In this document: positions 34,367 through 42,555 of the stretch, in pieces
Layout: each line of letters begins with the position of its first letter
How positions within the stretch are numbered: the stretch's first letter is position 1
Assembly (NCBI RefSeq): GCF_949287625.1
Contig: NZ_CASEGO010000003.1
Span: forward strand, 1-64,000
Source of the DNA: an uncultured Brachyspira sp.
Lineage (GTDB): Bacteria; Spirochaetota; Brachyspiria; Brachyspirales; Brachyspiraceae
DNA length: 64,000 nt
Direction: 5' to 3'
Made by a program: the position numbers and the translations under genes
Notes under the pieces: model-generated
The model's database searches: none
Told to the model about the DNA's origin: nothing
Seen by the model: only the letters and a program-made list of their open reading frames with translations

Positions 34367-36502
34367 ATGAAAAAGAATTATTTCTTGTTATTATTGATAA
34401 TATCTTTATTTATGATGTCATGCGGTAACCATTTCTTTAATCCTAGATATTATTATAACAAAAGTTCGTCAACTACTGAATTAGAAGAAGGAACTCCTGC
34501 CGATGTAGAGTTAGGAATATCAGAAGTTCCTGCTGACCAAGACCCATTTTTAAATGGTCAGTGGAATTCTATTGATTATGAATTTGACGGAAATAAAATA
34601 CTAGAATTTTTATTTGCTGCAAGTTTTGATAACAATAATGTACCTGTATACTCGTTCTTTAAAGATGGTACACAGTGGGAAGTATCGGATGCACTAACAG
34701 CGGAGAAAAAATATAATGCTAAAGACGGAGCTAATAAAGCACAGGGATATAGTATAAGCAGTGCTACTTTTTATAGATATGATTATAAAAACCCATTGAT
34801 TGCACCTGAAAATTCATATAACCAGTCTGACAGAATGAAAAGATTTGTATTCTATAGACTTGTGGGTAATGCAGTAATTGTTCCTTTAAATAACTATTTG
34901 ATAGCAGTAGATACATACTCAAAATTGGTATTTGCCTATGGTAAAATAACCAAAACAGGAAGTACTATGGGACAGGCATACCCTACAGCTTTTGAGGCAG
35001 TAGAGCTTCATGGAGATAAAAGACCTTTCTATGAATATGACCCTATAGGTTTTATGTCTTATGATGCTTCCGCAGATTCTTTAAAATTAACTTTATATAG
35101 AGAATATCAGAATGAGATGGCTAGAGATGCTAATGCTTATTTTCCTCAGATACATGATGCAAGCAGAGAAATAGCAGGTTATGTTGATGCCAATAGTGCA
35201 GGAAGATCTCCATACTATATGGTTAATCTTGCCGATATAGATCCTCAAACTATAATAGATCAGTTTAAAGGAAAAACTTATGGTATAAGAGACAGATTAA
35301 CTTTATATACATATAAGTTTTCTGAAGATGGAAAAACTCTTACTGTAACAAAAGATCATTTTTATGATGGTTCTACTCAAAATACTTATAGATGTACAGA
35401 AGAAGTTTTGGGGGCTACATCATTGAAATATGGAGAGCTAACTATAACAGGACTTGGTACTTATGATAAAATAAAAGACGGCACTAGAGAATATATTCTT
35501 GATTATCAAGATAATGGTCCGGCATTTGTTGATAGAGTAGCAGGAAAAACATATAAAGCAAAAGATGGAACTTATGAATATAAGTTTAATTCTACAGGCA
35601 CAAGTTTAGATTACTATGATAAAGATGGTTATGTAAGAACTTATACATTTGCCGAGCAGGATGCAAGCGATAGAGCAGTATATAAAGAAACTACTTCAAG
35701 ATATTGGGGGTTGAGATTGGCAGATGATGAAAGTGAAAATATAAAAGACGGTGTTCTTTATTGGTCTGGAAGTCCTTGGGCATCTCCTGGAACAACACCT
35801 ACTCAGGGAGTAACTTCAACACCTGGATATTATAAAGTTAATATTATATCAGGTGGTTTTGTAGATAATGTTAAAGGTAAAACATATAAATATAGAGATT
35901 ATTCTGAGTATAGAACAGATAGTCCTTTGCCAGTTGATTATGTTATAACAGGAAAAAGTTTAACATTATATATTTATGAGTTTACAGCTAATGGACAGAC
36001 ACTTAATATAACAGAACAAGTTTATGGAAAAAATACTACAACTACAAGTTATAATATAGTTTCTTCTTCAGATAAAGAGGCAGTATACGAAAATAATGGT
36101 GTTAAAGTTAATGTAAGTATAGTAAATGACAATAATCGTTTATATAGAGATGGAAAAGAGGTTGGAGATGTTTCATTTATAGATCATGGTCCATTATTCC
36201 CAGATAGAGTAAGAGGAGCAGTATTTAAAAATGGTAAAACAGTTTATACATTTAGTGAAGATGGAACATCATTTACTTTAGATTATGAAGATGGCGATAA
36301 GCACAATTTCAAATTGGCTCGTTTTGATAACCAAATTGAAAACAATAATACAGCTATATATCATGATTTAGATTATTGGACACAGTTAACTCCTTATAAG
36401 AGAGCAAAACTTGTAAATGATAATACTATAGTATCTTCATTACTTGGAGGAAAGATAGATATGGTAGGAGATGCTGGAGATTATAAGGCTTACAGACAAT
36501 AA
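34367..36502 (+). CDS. HFFNPRYYY-family lipoprotein 2 with repeated modules
   Basis: This 711-residue paralog of the preceding gene has an almost identical signal peptide and CGNHFFNPRYYYNKSS. After the shared N-terminal domain it carries four copies of a module built around (N/H)GPxFxDRVxGxTYK. They can be seen at NGPAFVDRVAGKTYK, FVDNVKGKTYKYR and HGPLFPDRVRGAVFK, plus a diverged first copy. I chose ATG 34367, which has GGGGAGA six bases upstream; an earlier ATG at 34352 lies before that ribosome site. The genes look like a recent tandem duplication. Function unknown; probably surface-exposed. Confidence 0.82.
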   Translation: MKKNYFLLLLIISLFMMSCGNHFFNPRYYYNKSSSTTELEEGTPADVELGISEVPADQDPFLNGQWNSIDYEFDGNKILEFLFAASFDNNNVPVYSFFKDGTQWEVSDALTAEKKYNAKDGANKAQGYSISSATFYRYDYKNPLIAPENSYNQSDRMKRFVFYRLVGNAVIVPLNNYLIAVDTYSKLVFAYGKITKTGSTMGQAYPTAFEAVELHGDKRPFYEYDPIGFMSYDASADSLKLTLYREYQNEMARDANAYFPQIHDASREIAGYVDANSAGRSPYYMVNLADIDPQTIIDQFKGKTYGIRDRLTLYTYKFSEDGKTLTVTKDHFYDGSTQNTYRCTEEVLGATSLKYGELTITGLGTYDKIKDGTREYILDYQDNGPAFVDRVAGKTYKAKDGTYEYKFNSTGTSLDYYDKDGYVRTYTFAEQDASDRAVYKETTSRYWGLRLADDESENIKDGVLYWSGSPWASPGTTPTQGVTSTPGYYKVNIISGGFVDNVKGKTYKYRDYSEYRTDSPLPVDYVITGKSLTLYIYEFTANGQTLNITEQVYGKNTTTTSYNIVSSSDKEAVYENNGVKVNVSIVNDNNRLYRDGKEVGDVSFIDHGPLFPDRVRGAVFKNGKTVYTFSEDGTSFTLDYEDGDKHNFKLARFDNQIENNNTAIYHDLDYWTQLTPYKRAKLVNDNTIVSSLLGGKIDMVGDAGDYKAYRQ

Positions 36503-36523
36503 TTAAAAAATTATATTGAAATT

Positions 36524-36557
36524 AAGCGGGGAGAATAAAACTCTCTCCGCTTTTTAT
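36524..36557 (+). terminator. Terminator after lipoprotein 2
   Basis: AAGCGGGGAG pairs with CTCTCCGCTT, followed by TTTTTATT. It resembles the terminator at 34308 and was probably duplicated with the gene. Confidence 0.8.
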
Positions 36558-36627
36558 TAAAAATTACTATTTACAAAAATTATATTTTTTATATAATATA
36601 TACTATATAATGTTAGGATAAATAAAA

Positions 36628-37008
36628 ATGCTTAAAAAAATTATTTTATTATTTATATCTTTATTCATACTTTCATGTACTTCTTCTTTGGGAAGTTCTG
36701 GAATGAAGTTTAAAGATAGAGAGGGTGTTTATCAAAGTAATGATGAAAATATTATAATAACTGTTTCTAAGTATGATAAACAGAATCTTACTGTCAATAT
36801 TTATAATGTTAATGGATTAGGTGTTATCAATGATACTTATGATATTACTCCTACAGTAACTACAGGAAATTTTACTCTTAAGTCTAAAATTAATACTTCT
36901 TATACTTATGTTATTAATTTCTATGGAAATAGCAGTTTAGCTTTTAGCGTTAGAGATGGTGTAAGCTACAAAATATCAGAGACTGAATTAAAGAATTCAA
37001 CTAAATAA
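36628..37008 (+). CDS. Small lipoprotein of unknown function
   Basis: This 126-residue lipoprotein has lipobox FILSC (Cys about 17) and a short beta-rich mature part (KDREGVYQSNDENIIITVSKY). The sequence KDREGVYQSND resembles a single module of its large neighbours, so it may be a distant or shortened relative; this is only suggested. Ribosome site TAGGA. It lies between lipoproteins 2 and 3. Confidence 0.7.
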   Translation: MLKKIILLFISLFILSCTSSLGSSGMKFKDREGVYQSNDENIIITVSKYDKQNLTVNIYNVNGLGVINDTYDITPTVTTGNFTLKSKINTSYTYVINFYGNSSLAFSVRDGVSYKISETELKNSTK

Positions 37009-37090
37009 AAATAATAATATTATATTTATAGGCAGGGTAATAAAAAATATTTACTTTTGCCTATTTTTTTTAAATAAATTTTATATATTG

Positions 37091-37118
37091 TTTACTTAAT
37101 TTATTTTATTAGTATAAT
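37091..37118 (+). promoter_or_regulatory. Probable promoter of lipoprotein 3
   Basis: TTTACT (37091-37096), a 16-bp spacer and TATAAT (37113-37118) lie about 20 bases before the first ATG of the gene, which lacks a clear ribosome site. Confidence 0.45.
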
Positions 37119-37138
37119 TATATTCATAAAAACTATTT

Positions 37139-38650
37139 ATGAGAACTTATACTATGAAAAATACCATATTTGTTATTTTATCAATGTTTTTAGCAGGATT
37201 ATTATTAAATACTTGCAATAGCCATTTTAATCCTAGATATTATTATCAGGAAATGTCAAGATCAAGCAGCAGCAGCGGAGATACAGAAGAGCCTGATATA
37301 GGAGGAGAAAATATTGTAAGTGATGCAGAAGATCCTTTTAAAACTGGGGAATGGAATAAAGCAGATTATAGAGGTTTTACTCTTGACCTTGATGCAGAAT
37401 ATGTAATAGCTGCCTCTTTCGGACTTAAAAATGAACCTACATATATGCTTATTAAAGATGGTGCTTGGAAGGCAGGCGACTTGTCAAAAAATGAATACTA
37501 TTATGATGGTACAAATACTAAGGCAGCTGGTTTTGTTGTTAATAAAGTAAAATATTATATGTATAAAAATATGAATCCCACTTTCTCATCTACTAGTGCC
37601 TACAATAAAAGCGATAGACTTAAAAGATTTTGGTTTTACAGATTTACTGGTACTGCAGGTCTTGATACAGATAATTATTTAATAGCGATAGATACATATT
37701 CGAAATTAGTATTTGCATTTGCCATTCCTACGAAGTGGAAATCTATATTAGGAATACCTGCTCCTATGGAATGGGGGGCTGTAGAACTTGGATGGGAAGC
37801 TAGTGCTGATAGTGCCACTTTAAATGAACAGGTAAAATTTGCTGTTGACGGGCTTACATATTTTTATGAATATGACCCTGTAGGTATAGTTCATTCTGAC
37901 GGCACTATAGAGATATATCCTTGGTGTACTTTATCTATAGCCAATGACAATAGTTATGCTCCTAGATTAGACGGAAGTCCTACTGATTTAACTAGAAAAG
38001 TTGCTGATTATAATTTTGCAGGACGATCTCCTTATCTGCCTATAAAAATAGTGGAAAAAAATAAAATAGCTTTGCAGGTTCAGGATTTGCAGATACAAAA
38101 TATTAGTGCTCAAAGTTTTGTTGATAAACTTTCTGGTAAAGATGAATATACAAATTATGCAGGGTTCAGCTATGATATAAGACTTGGATATAACTTAAAT
38201 ACAGACCCCGCTGATTTTAATACAGTTGCTTCAAAAGATAAGCCTAGTTTGTTCTTTGATTCTTTAACAACTGTAAATGTCGGAGAAACTAAAAGCCTGA
38301 TTTCTACAGCATATACTCTTGATATACAGTATGAGGATGCAGATAATGTTTATTTTTATTTAGATGCTTCTCTTACAATGTATGATAGAACTTATAAAAT
38401 ACCTCAAATTGTTAATGATACTGTTTTAATAGAACAAGAAAAACCTTTGATAAAATTCAGATATGATAAAGCTCAAAGTGCTTTTGTGTTTGATTCTGTT
38501 ACTGGAGAGGTAAATACAGTTTCTTATACTCAGAATTTTACTCTAAAAAAGGGTGAAGTTAAACAATTTGAGATTACAATACAAAATCCTTCAATCGGTG
38601 CTAATGATACAGATGGAAGTATAAAGTTAATATACACTTTAACTTATTAA
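37139..38650 (+). CDS. HFNPRYYY-family lipoprotein 3
   Basis: This 503-residue lipoprotein has a signal peptide ending LLLNTC, then NSHFNPRYYYQEMS and a Ser-rich linker. It retains the shared N-terminal domain (RLKRFWFYR, YLIAIDTYSKLVFAF, YFYEYDPVGIV) but its C-terminal half is different from those of lipoproteins 1 and 2. It is the most diverged member of the cluster. Two in-frame ATGs (37139, 37154) are possible starts; neither has a strong ribosome site. Function unknown. Confidence 0.78.
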   Translation: MRTYTMKNTIFVILSMFLAGLLLNTCNSHFNPRYYYQEMSRSSSSSGDTEEPDIGGENIVSDAEDPFKTGEWNKADYRGFTLDLDAEYVIAASFGLKNEPTYMLIKDGAWKAGDLSKNEYYYDGTNTKAAGFVVNKVKYYMYKNMNPTFSSTSAYNKSDRLKRFWFYRFTGTAGLDTDNYLIAIDTYSKLVFAFAIPTKWKSILGIPAPMEWGAVELGWEASADSATLNEQVKFAVDGLTYFYEYDPVGIVHSDGTIEIYPWCTLSIANDNSYAPRLDGSPTDLTRKVADYNFAGRSPYLPIKIVEKNKIALQVQDLQIQNISAQSFVDKLSGKDEYTNYAGFSYDIRLGYNLNTDPADFNTVASKDKPSLFFDSLTTVNVGETKSLISTAYTLDIQYEDADNVYFYLDASLTMYDRTYKIPQIVNDTVLIEQEKPLIKFRYDKAQSAFVFDSVTGEVNTVSYTQNFTLKKGEVKQFEITIQNPSIGANDTDGSIKLIYTLTY

Positions 38651-38801
38651 ATTGCATGATTTTTTTATAATAATATTAAGTTTTTTTAAAAAATTATAAA
38701 AAGTAAAGTATATACTGTTTATTTTCTTTAATAAATGGCTTATTTTTAAAAAAAAATTTGTTTAACTATAGGCTATACTATAATTTATTAAGGAAGTATT
38801 T

Positions 38802-39485
38802 ATGTATAATGATTTTTATAATAATAACCTGCAATTTAGTAATGCCGATTTAGTAGACGAAAAACAAATATTAGCCTCTATTATATCAAACGGCATATCT
38901 TTGGACAGGGCAAATACTATAGTAGATAAGTTATATTACAGCTTTTATAATTTATATAATATAGTTAATGCTTCAGATAAGGAGCTTTTGAAAGTAAAGG
39001 GGCTCAATGAAAAAAAGATAAAACTTATAAAGAGTATACCTTCTATTTTGGAATACTATTTATTAAGCAGTTTAAAAGCTAATACTCCTGATTTTAAAAA
39101 AAGAGATTTGATAAATTATTTGATAATAAAATTAGGAAAATTAAAATTTGAAACTTTTTCTATTGTTTGTTTGGATGTGAATAAAAAATTTATATCAATA
39201 GAGCATATTTTTAGAGGCACTATAGATTCAGCTACTATATATCCTAGAGATTTAGTAGAGAAATCATTATCTTTGGGGGCAAGTTATGTAATAGCATCTC
39301 ATAATCACCCATCAGGTATAGCAAAGCCTTCTAAAGAGGATATTAATATAACGAATGTACTGTATAAAGCATTTAAAATGGTTGATATAAAAATGCTGGA
39401 TCATATTATAATTGCCGCTAATTCTTATTACAGTTTCAGAGAAGATGGAATGTTTGATAAATATAAAAATGGTGCGGAGGTTTGA
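38802..39485 (+). CDS. RadC-like JAB-domain protein
   Basis: This 227-residue RadC/YeeS-type protein has a helix-hairpin-helix region near residues 64-80 (LLKVKGLNEKKIKLI). The JAB domain has the metal-binding motif HNHPSG with the downstream Ser and Asp (HNHPSGIAKPSKED). In many bacteria RadC-type genes lie in genomic islands; the biochemical role is not settled and a DNA-repair role is doubtful. It is immediately followed by an XRE regulator (4 bp), whose ribosome site GGAGG lies in the end of this gene. Confidence 0.88.
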   Translation: MYNDFYNNNLQFSNADLVDEKQILASIISNGISLDRANTIVDKLYYSFYNLYNIVNASDKELLKVKGLNEKKIKLIKSIPSILEYYLLSSLKANTPDFKKRDLINYLIIKLGKLKFETFSIVCLDVNKKFISIEHIFRGTIDSATIYPRDLVEKSLSLGASYVIASHNHPSGIAKPSKEDINITNVLYKAFKMVDIKMLDHIIIAANSYYSFREDGMFDKYKNGAEV

Positions 39486-39488
39486 TTA

Positions 39489-39911
39489 ATGCTTACTACT
39501 AATTTGAAAAAACCTTTCTACAATAATATAGTCAGCGACAGTAAAATAGAAGAAGATGATAAAAATAATGAAAGACCTATTGATGATGAAGAGTTAATAT
39601 CATCTGTTGGTAAAAATATACGTGCTATAAGAAAGTCTCAAATGAAAACTATATCAGAAATAGCAGAAATATCTGAAATATCATCAAAATATTTACAGAG
39701 CGTTGAAGTTGGAAAAAGAAATATATCAATAACAAATCTCAATAAAATAGCAAAAACTTTAAATGTACCTATTGCCGTATTTTTCAGTTATGATCATATT
39801 GAGAAAACTAAGAAACTTTTATGTATAGCAAATAAGCTTAAAAATTATTCTATAATACAGTTATCAAATATAGATACTATTATAAAGGATTTAAAAGATA
39901 TTACAGATTGA
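39489..39911 (+). CDS. XRE-family HTH regulator
   Basis: The 140-residue DNA-binding protein has an N-terminal acidic extension (about 35 residues). A Cro/CI-type helix-turn-helix follows (VGKNIRAIRKSQMKTISEIAE, then SSKYLQSVEVGKRNIS) and a short C-terminal helical tail. It is coupled to the RadC-like gene. It could control the RadC gene or a nearby restriction-type function; targets are unknown. A perfect 15-bp inverted repeat follows at 39924-39959. Confidence 0.85.
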   Translation: MLTTNLKKPFYNNIVSDSKIEEDDKNNERPIDDEELISSVGKNIRAIRKSQMKTISEIAEISEISSKYLQSVEVGKRNISITNLNKIAKTLNVPIAVFFSYDHIEKTKKLLCIANKLKNYSIIQLSNIDTIIKDLKDITD

Positions 39912-39923
39912 TTTTTTTTATGT

Positions 39924-39959
39924 ATTAGATATATGCAATGATTTTTGCATATATCTAAT
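39924..39959. terminator. Perfect hairpin between XRE gene and methyltransferase gene
   Basis: A 15-bp stem (ATTAGATATATGCAA and its complement) with a 6-base loop lies 12 bases after the XRE stop. It lacks a following T-run on the plus strand, so it may be a terminator or a protein-binding palindrome. Confidence 0.45.
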
Positions 39960-40075
39960 ATAAATCTATTAAAATATAGTATTTGCAGCATATACATAAA
40001 AAGTTTAGAAATTATAATTGTTTAGGTATTTATTAAATAAAAATAGTTTGTAAGAATTATATTAATACAAAAAAA

Positions 40076-40816
40076 TTATAAATTCCTTAAATGAACTTTG
40101 CCGTTATTATCTATAGTTTTATTTCCTTTTTTATACATTATAAAAAGATAATTAAAACCTCTTAAATAAAAATTATTTTCTATAGCTGCTATATGATAAT
40201 TGCCCTTATTTAAAGTTTTATTATGGCGTACAACAGACACTATATCTATAGGCATAAAGTATTTACTCATAATTTCAAATAATTTAAATCCTATAGGCAT
40301 AAAAGGAAATCCTTTTTCATAGGAATCAGAAACATATAAAGCCATATATCTGTCTTTTCTCATTATTCTAAATATTTCACTTATAACTTTTTCCATAGCC
40401 TCATAATATTCATTTTCTTTTGCAGTTAATTTTCCTATACAGTTTTTTTCATCAGAATAATTTATATGCGTACTGTATGGCGGATCTATAAATACAAAAT
40501 CAGCTTTTTCATCTTCTATAGGTATTTTTCTAGCATCAGCTTTAAAAATATCCTTTCTCTGCAATGCTTTTGGGTTTATATCATATCCTAAAGCACGTCT
40601 GTTTAATTCACGGGCTACATCAATAGTTGTGCCGCTTCCAGCCATTGGATCTACCACTAAATCTTTTTCTTTTGTGTATCTGTTTAGAAGATTCCATATT
40701 ATATATGAAGGAGTAGCTCCTATATAGTGTTTATGCTTTTCTTCTTCGCTTTTTAAATATTGCTGAGATGGATAGTCCCATAATGTTGTACTTTGTAATT
40801 CTAGCTTTTTTTTCAT
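40076..40816 (-). CDS. Orphan DNA methyltransferase (N6/N4 amino type)
   Basis: This 246-residue SAM-dependent amino-methyltransferase has motif I VVDPMAGSGTTID (about residues 53-65). Motif IV FVFIDPPYST (about 107-116) lies downstream, so motif I precedes motif IV. There is no restriction endonuclease or specificity gene nearby, so it is an orphan. The small size leaves little room for a separate target-recognition domain. DPPY is typical of adenine or cytosine amino methylation; RNA or protein substrates are possible alternatives. The start ATG 40816 is preceded by a TACTATTCGC segment with no clear ribosome site. Confidence 0.82.
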   Translation of the reverse strand: MKKKLELQSTTLWDYPSQQYLKSEEEKHKHYIGATPSYIIWNLLNRYTKEKDLVVDPMAGSGTTIDVARELNRRALGYDINPKALQRKDIFKADARKIPIEDEKADFVFIDPPYSTHINYSDEKNCIGKLTAKENEYYEAMEKVISEIFRIMRKDRYMALYVSDSYEKGFPFMPIGFKLFEIMSKYFMPIDIVSVVRHNKTLNKGNYHIAAIENNFYLRGFNYLFIMYKKGNKTIDNNGKVHLRNL

Positions 40817-40963
40817 ATTTTACTATTCGCTTATTATAAATTTAGTGTATATACTATAATAAAACATATTTATTAACAAGCATTAAATAAAAATTACTTG
40901 TTAAAAAAATACTTTAATATATTATATAACTGTAATTATTAATTAAATAGGATTTTTATATAA

Positions 40964-41767
40964 ATGAAAACAAGATTTAAAGCTATAATATGTTCTGCCT
41001 TATCTTTGTTTTTGGGCGGTATAGGAATACAGAAATTTTATTTAGGACAGTATAAGAGAGGCGTTTTTTATGTTATATTCTTTTTTACGGGTATTCCTTA
41101 TTTGCTATGTGTTGTAGATTTGCTTAGATTTATATTTATGAGCGATGATGCATTTAATATTAAATATAACAGCAGTTATTTTACAGAGGAATATTCAAAT
41201 AATAATGATAAATACTCTTACACTAATGAATTAGATTCAGATAAAGAGAGCGAAGTTTATGCAAATAGATTTGATAATGCTGTTGAAGCCCAGTACAGCT
41301 ATGTTGATGATGATATAGAAAAAAATACTGAAAAAAATAATTATAATACAGAAGATGAATTAATATCTAAAGCACTTGAGTATCATAGTTCAATTAATGA
41401 ATGCCTAAAATCAATAACTGATTATGAGTTTGCATCTAATATAAGACAATTAAATAGTTTGTTTATGGGTATTATAGATAAGGCAAAAAATTCTGAAGAT
41501 AAAAGTATATCGAGAAAAGAACTTAATAAAATGCTTGAATATAATATACCTACAATATTAAAACTTATTAATTCATATATAGACTTATCATATTCAAAAA
41601 CATTAAATAGTAATAATAATATAATACATGATATTAAAGATTCTGTTTCAGCAGTTATAGAGTATCTAAAAAAGGTTTCGGAAAATATACAAAAAGACGA
41701 TATTATGGATATTACAAGCGATATAGATGTTTTAAAAAGCACATTAAGAAAAGGCGGTTATATTTAA
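40964..41767 (+). CDS. TM2-domain membrane protein
   Basis: The 267-residue protein has an N-terminal TM2 domain: LFLGGIGIQKFYLGQYKRG then a second helix and VDLLRF (about residues 14-57). A long acidic, coiled cytoplasmic part (about 70-267) follows. TM2 proteins are widespread and mostly uncharacterised. It is followed 22 bp later by a small GTG-started gene. The later part lacks recognisable motifs but is helical and may form a coiled coil. Confidence 0.75.
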   Translation: MKTRFKAIICSALSLFLGGIGIQKFYLGQYKRGVFYVIFFFTGIPYLLCVVDLLRFIFMSDDAFNIKYNSSYFTEEYSNNNDKYSYTNELDSDKESEVYANRFDNAVEAQYSYVDDDIEKNTEKNNYNTEDELISKALEYHSSINECLKSITDYEFASNIRQLNSLFMGIIDKAKNSEDKSISRKELNKMLEYNIPTILKLINSYIDLSYSKTLNSNNNIIHDIKDSVSAVIEYLKKVSENIQKDDIMDITSDIDVLKSTLRKGGYI

Positions 41768-41789
41768 TTAATAATAGGAGTATAAAAAA

Positions 41790-42002
41790 GTGGATAGCGA
41801 CGGCGTATATAAAAGAGTAGATATTAATAAGGTTATAAAACATATCAGAGAAAATAACAGTGAAATTACAGAGAGTAAGGCACAGGAAATAGCTTATATT
41901 ATGATAAAAGAGCTTAATAAAAGAGTTTCTTCTATGGTTAAAGACTTTGAGAATGGGGAAGGAGATTTTATGGCTTGCTACTTTGATGCTATTGATAATT
42001 AA
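41790..42002 (+). CDS. Small conserved-looking hypothetical protein
   Basis: This 70-residue protein starts at GTG 41790 (AGGAG ten bases upstream), reading DSDGVYKRVDINKVIKHIREN, with helical heptad-like residues. I do not recognise it. The spacing behind the TM2-domain gene suggests one transcript. Confidence rests on the ribosome site and spacing only. Confidence 0.55.
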   Translation: MDSDGVYKRVDINKVIKHIRENNSEITESKAQEIAYIMIKELNKRVSSMVKDFENGEGDFMACYFDAIDN

Positions 42003-42149
42003 ATAATTGTCAATGATTTTATCAAATGTATTTTACTATATATAATTGGTTTATATATTTATAAATATGTATTTTTTTCTGTTGACTTTTTTTGTTTTAA
42101 AGTAAATAATTTATTAGTAATAAAAATAAATACATTAAAGGAGATAACA

Positions 42150-42464
42150 ATGAGTATATCAGATGATATCAAATCAGGATTTTATGCCGGCATAGGTATG
42201 ATGCTTAAGGGTAAGGAAAAATTAGAAGATGCAGCACGTGAGTTTGTTAAAGACAAAAATATAAGTGCTGAAGAGGGAGAAAAGTTTGTTAAAGACATGG
42301 TAAATAAGGCTTCTGAAACAAAAGAAGAAGTTACACAATTTATAGATGACAGAGTTAAACAAGTCATAGATAAAATGGGATATGTAAAAAAAGAAGAATA
42401 CGAATCTATGAAAAAAGAGCTTGATGAAATAAAAGCCTCTTTAAATAAGAATAATCAAGAGTAA
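42150..42464 (+). CDS. Phasin-like/PhaF-type coiled-coil protein
   Basis: The 104-residue protein is almost entirely helical (FYAGIGMMLKGKEKLEDAAR, then DRVKQVIDKMGYVKKEEYE). Its size and heptads resemble the phasin-like family, which coats polyester granules or acts as a scaffold. An AAAGGAG ribosome site and a possible TTGACT promoter at 42082 precede it, and a strong hairpin follows at 42489. Alternatively it may be an unrelated stress-type coiled coil. Confidence 0.65.
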   Translation: MSISDDIKSGFYAGIGMMLKGKEKLEDAAREFVKDKNISAEEGEKFVKDMVNKASETKEEVTQFIDDRVKQVIDKMGYVKKEEYESMKKELDEIKASLNKNNQE

Positions 42465-42488
42465 AGATTTAGCAGCAATTAAAGAATA

Positions 42489-42536
42489 ATGCATTATTAA
42501 AATTATTTATATATTTTTAATAGTGCATTTTTTTAT
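42489..42536 (+). terminator. Terminator after the phasin-like gene
   Basis: ATGCATTATTAAAA pairs with TTTTAATAGTGCAT (two mismatched or wobble positions), followed by an eight-base T-run. It lies 24 bases after the stop. Confidence 0.8.
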
Positions 42537-42555
42537 ATAAAAATAGGAAATGAAA

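Noticed and set aside
37729..37740. ACGAAGT word in lipoprotein 3 as a further GC-rich mini-insert
   Set aside because: It is ordinary coding sequence without a GC-rich palindromic context; the same holds for the word near 14742 in metI.
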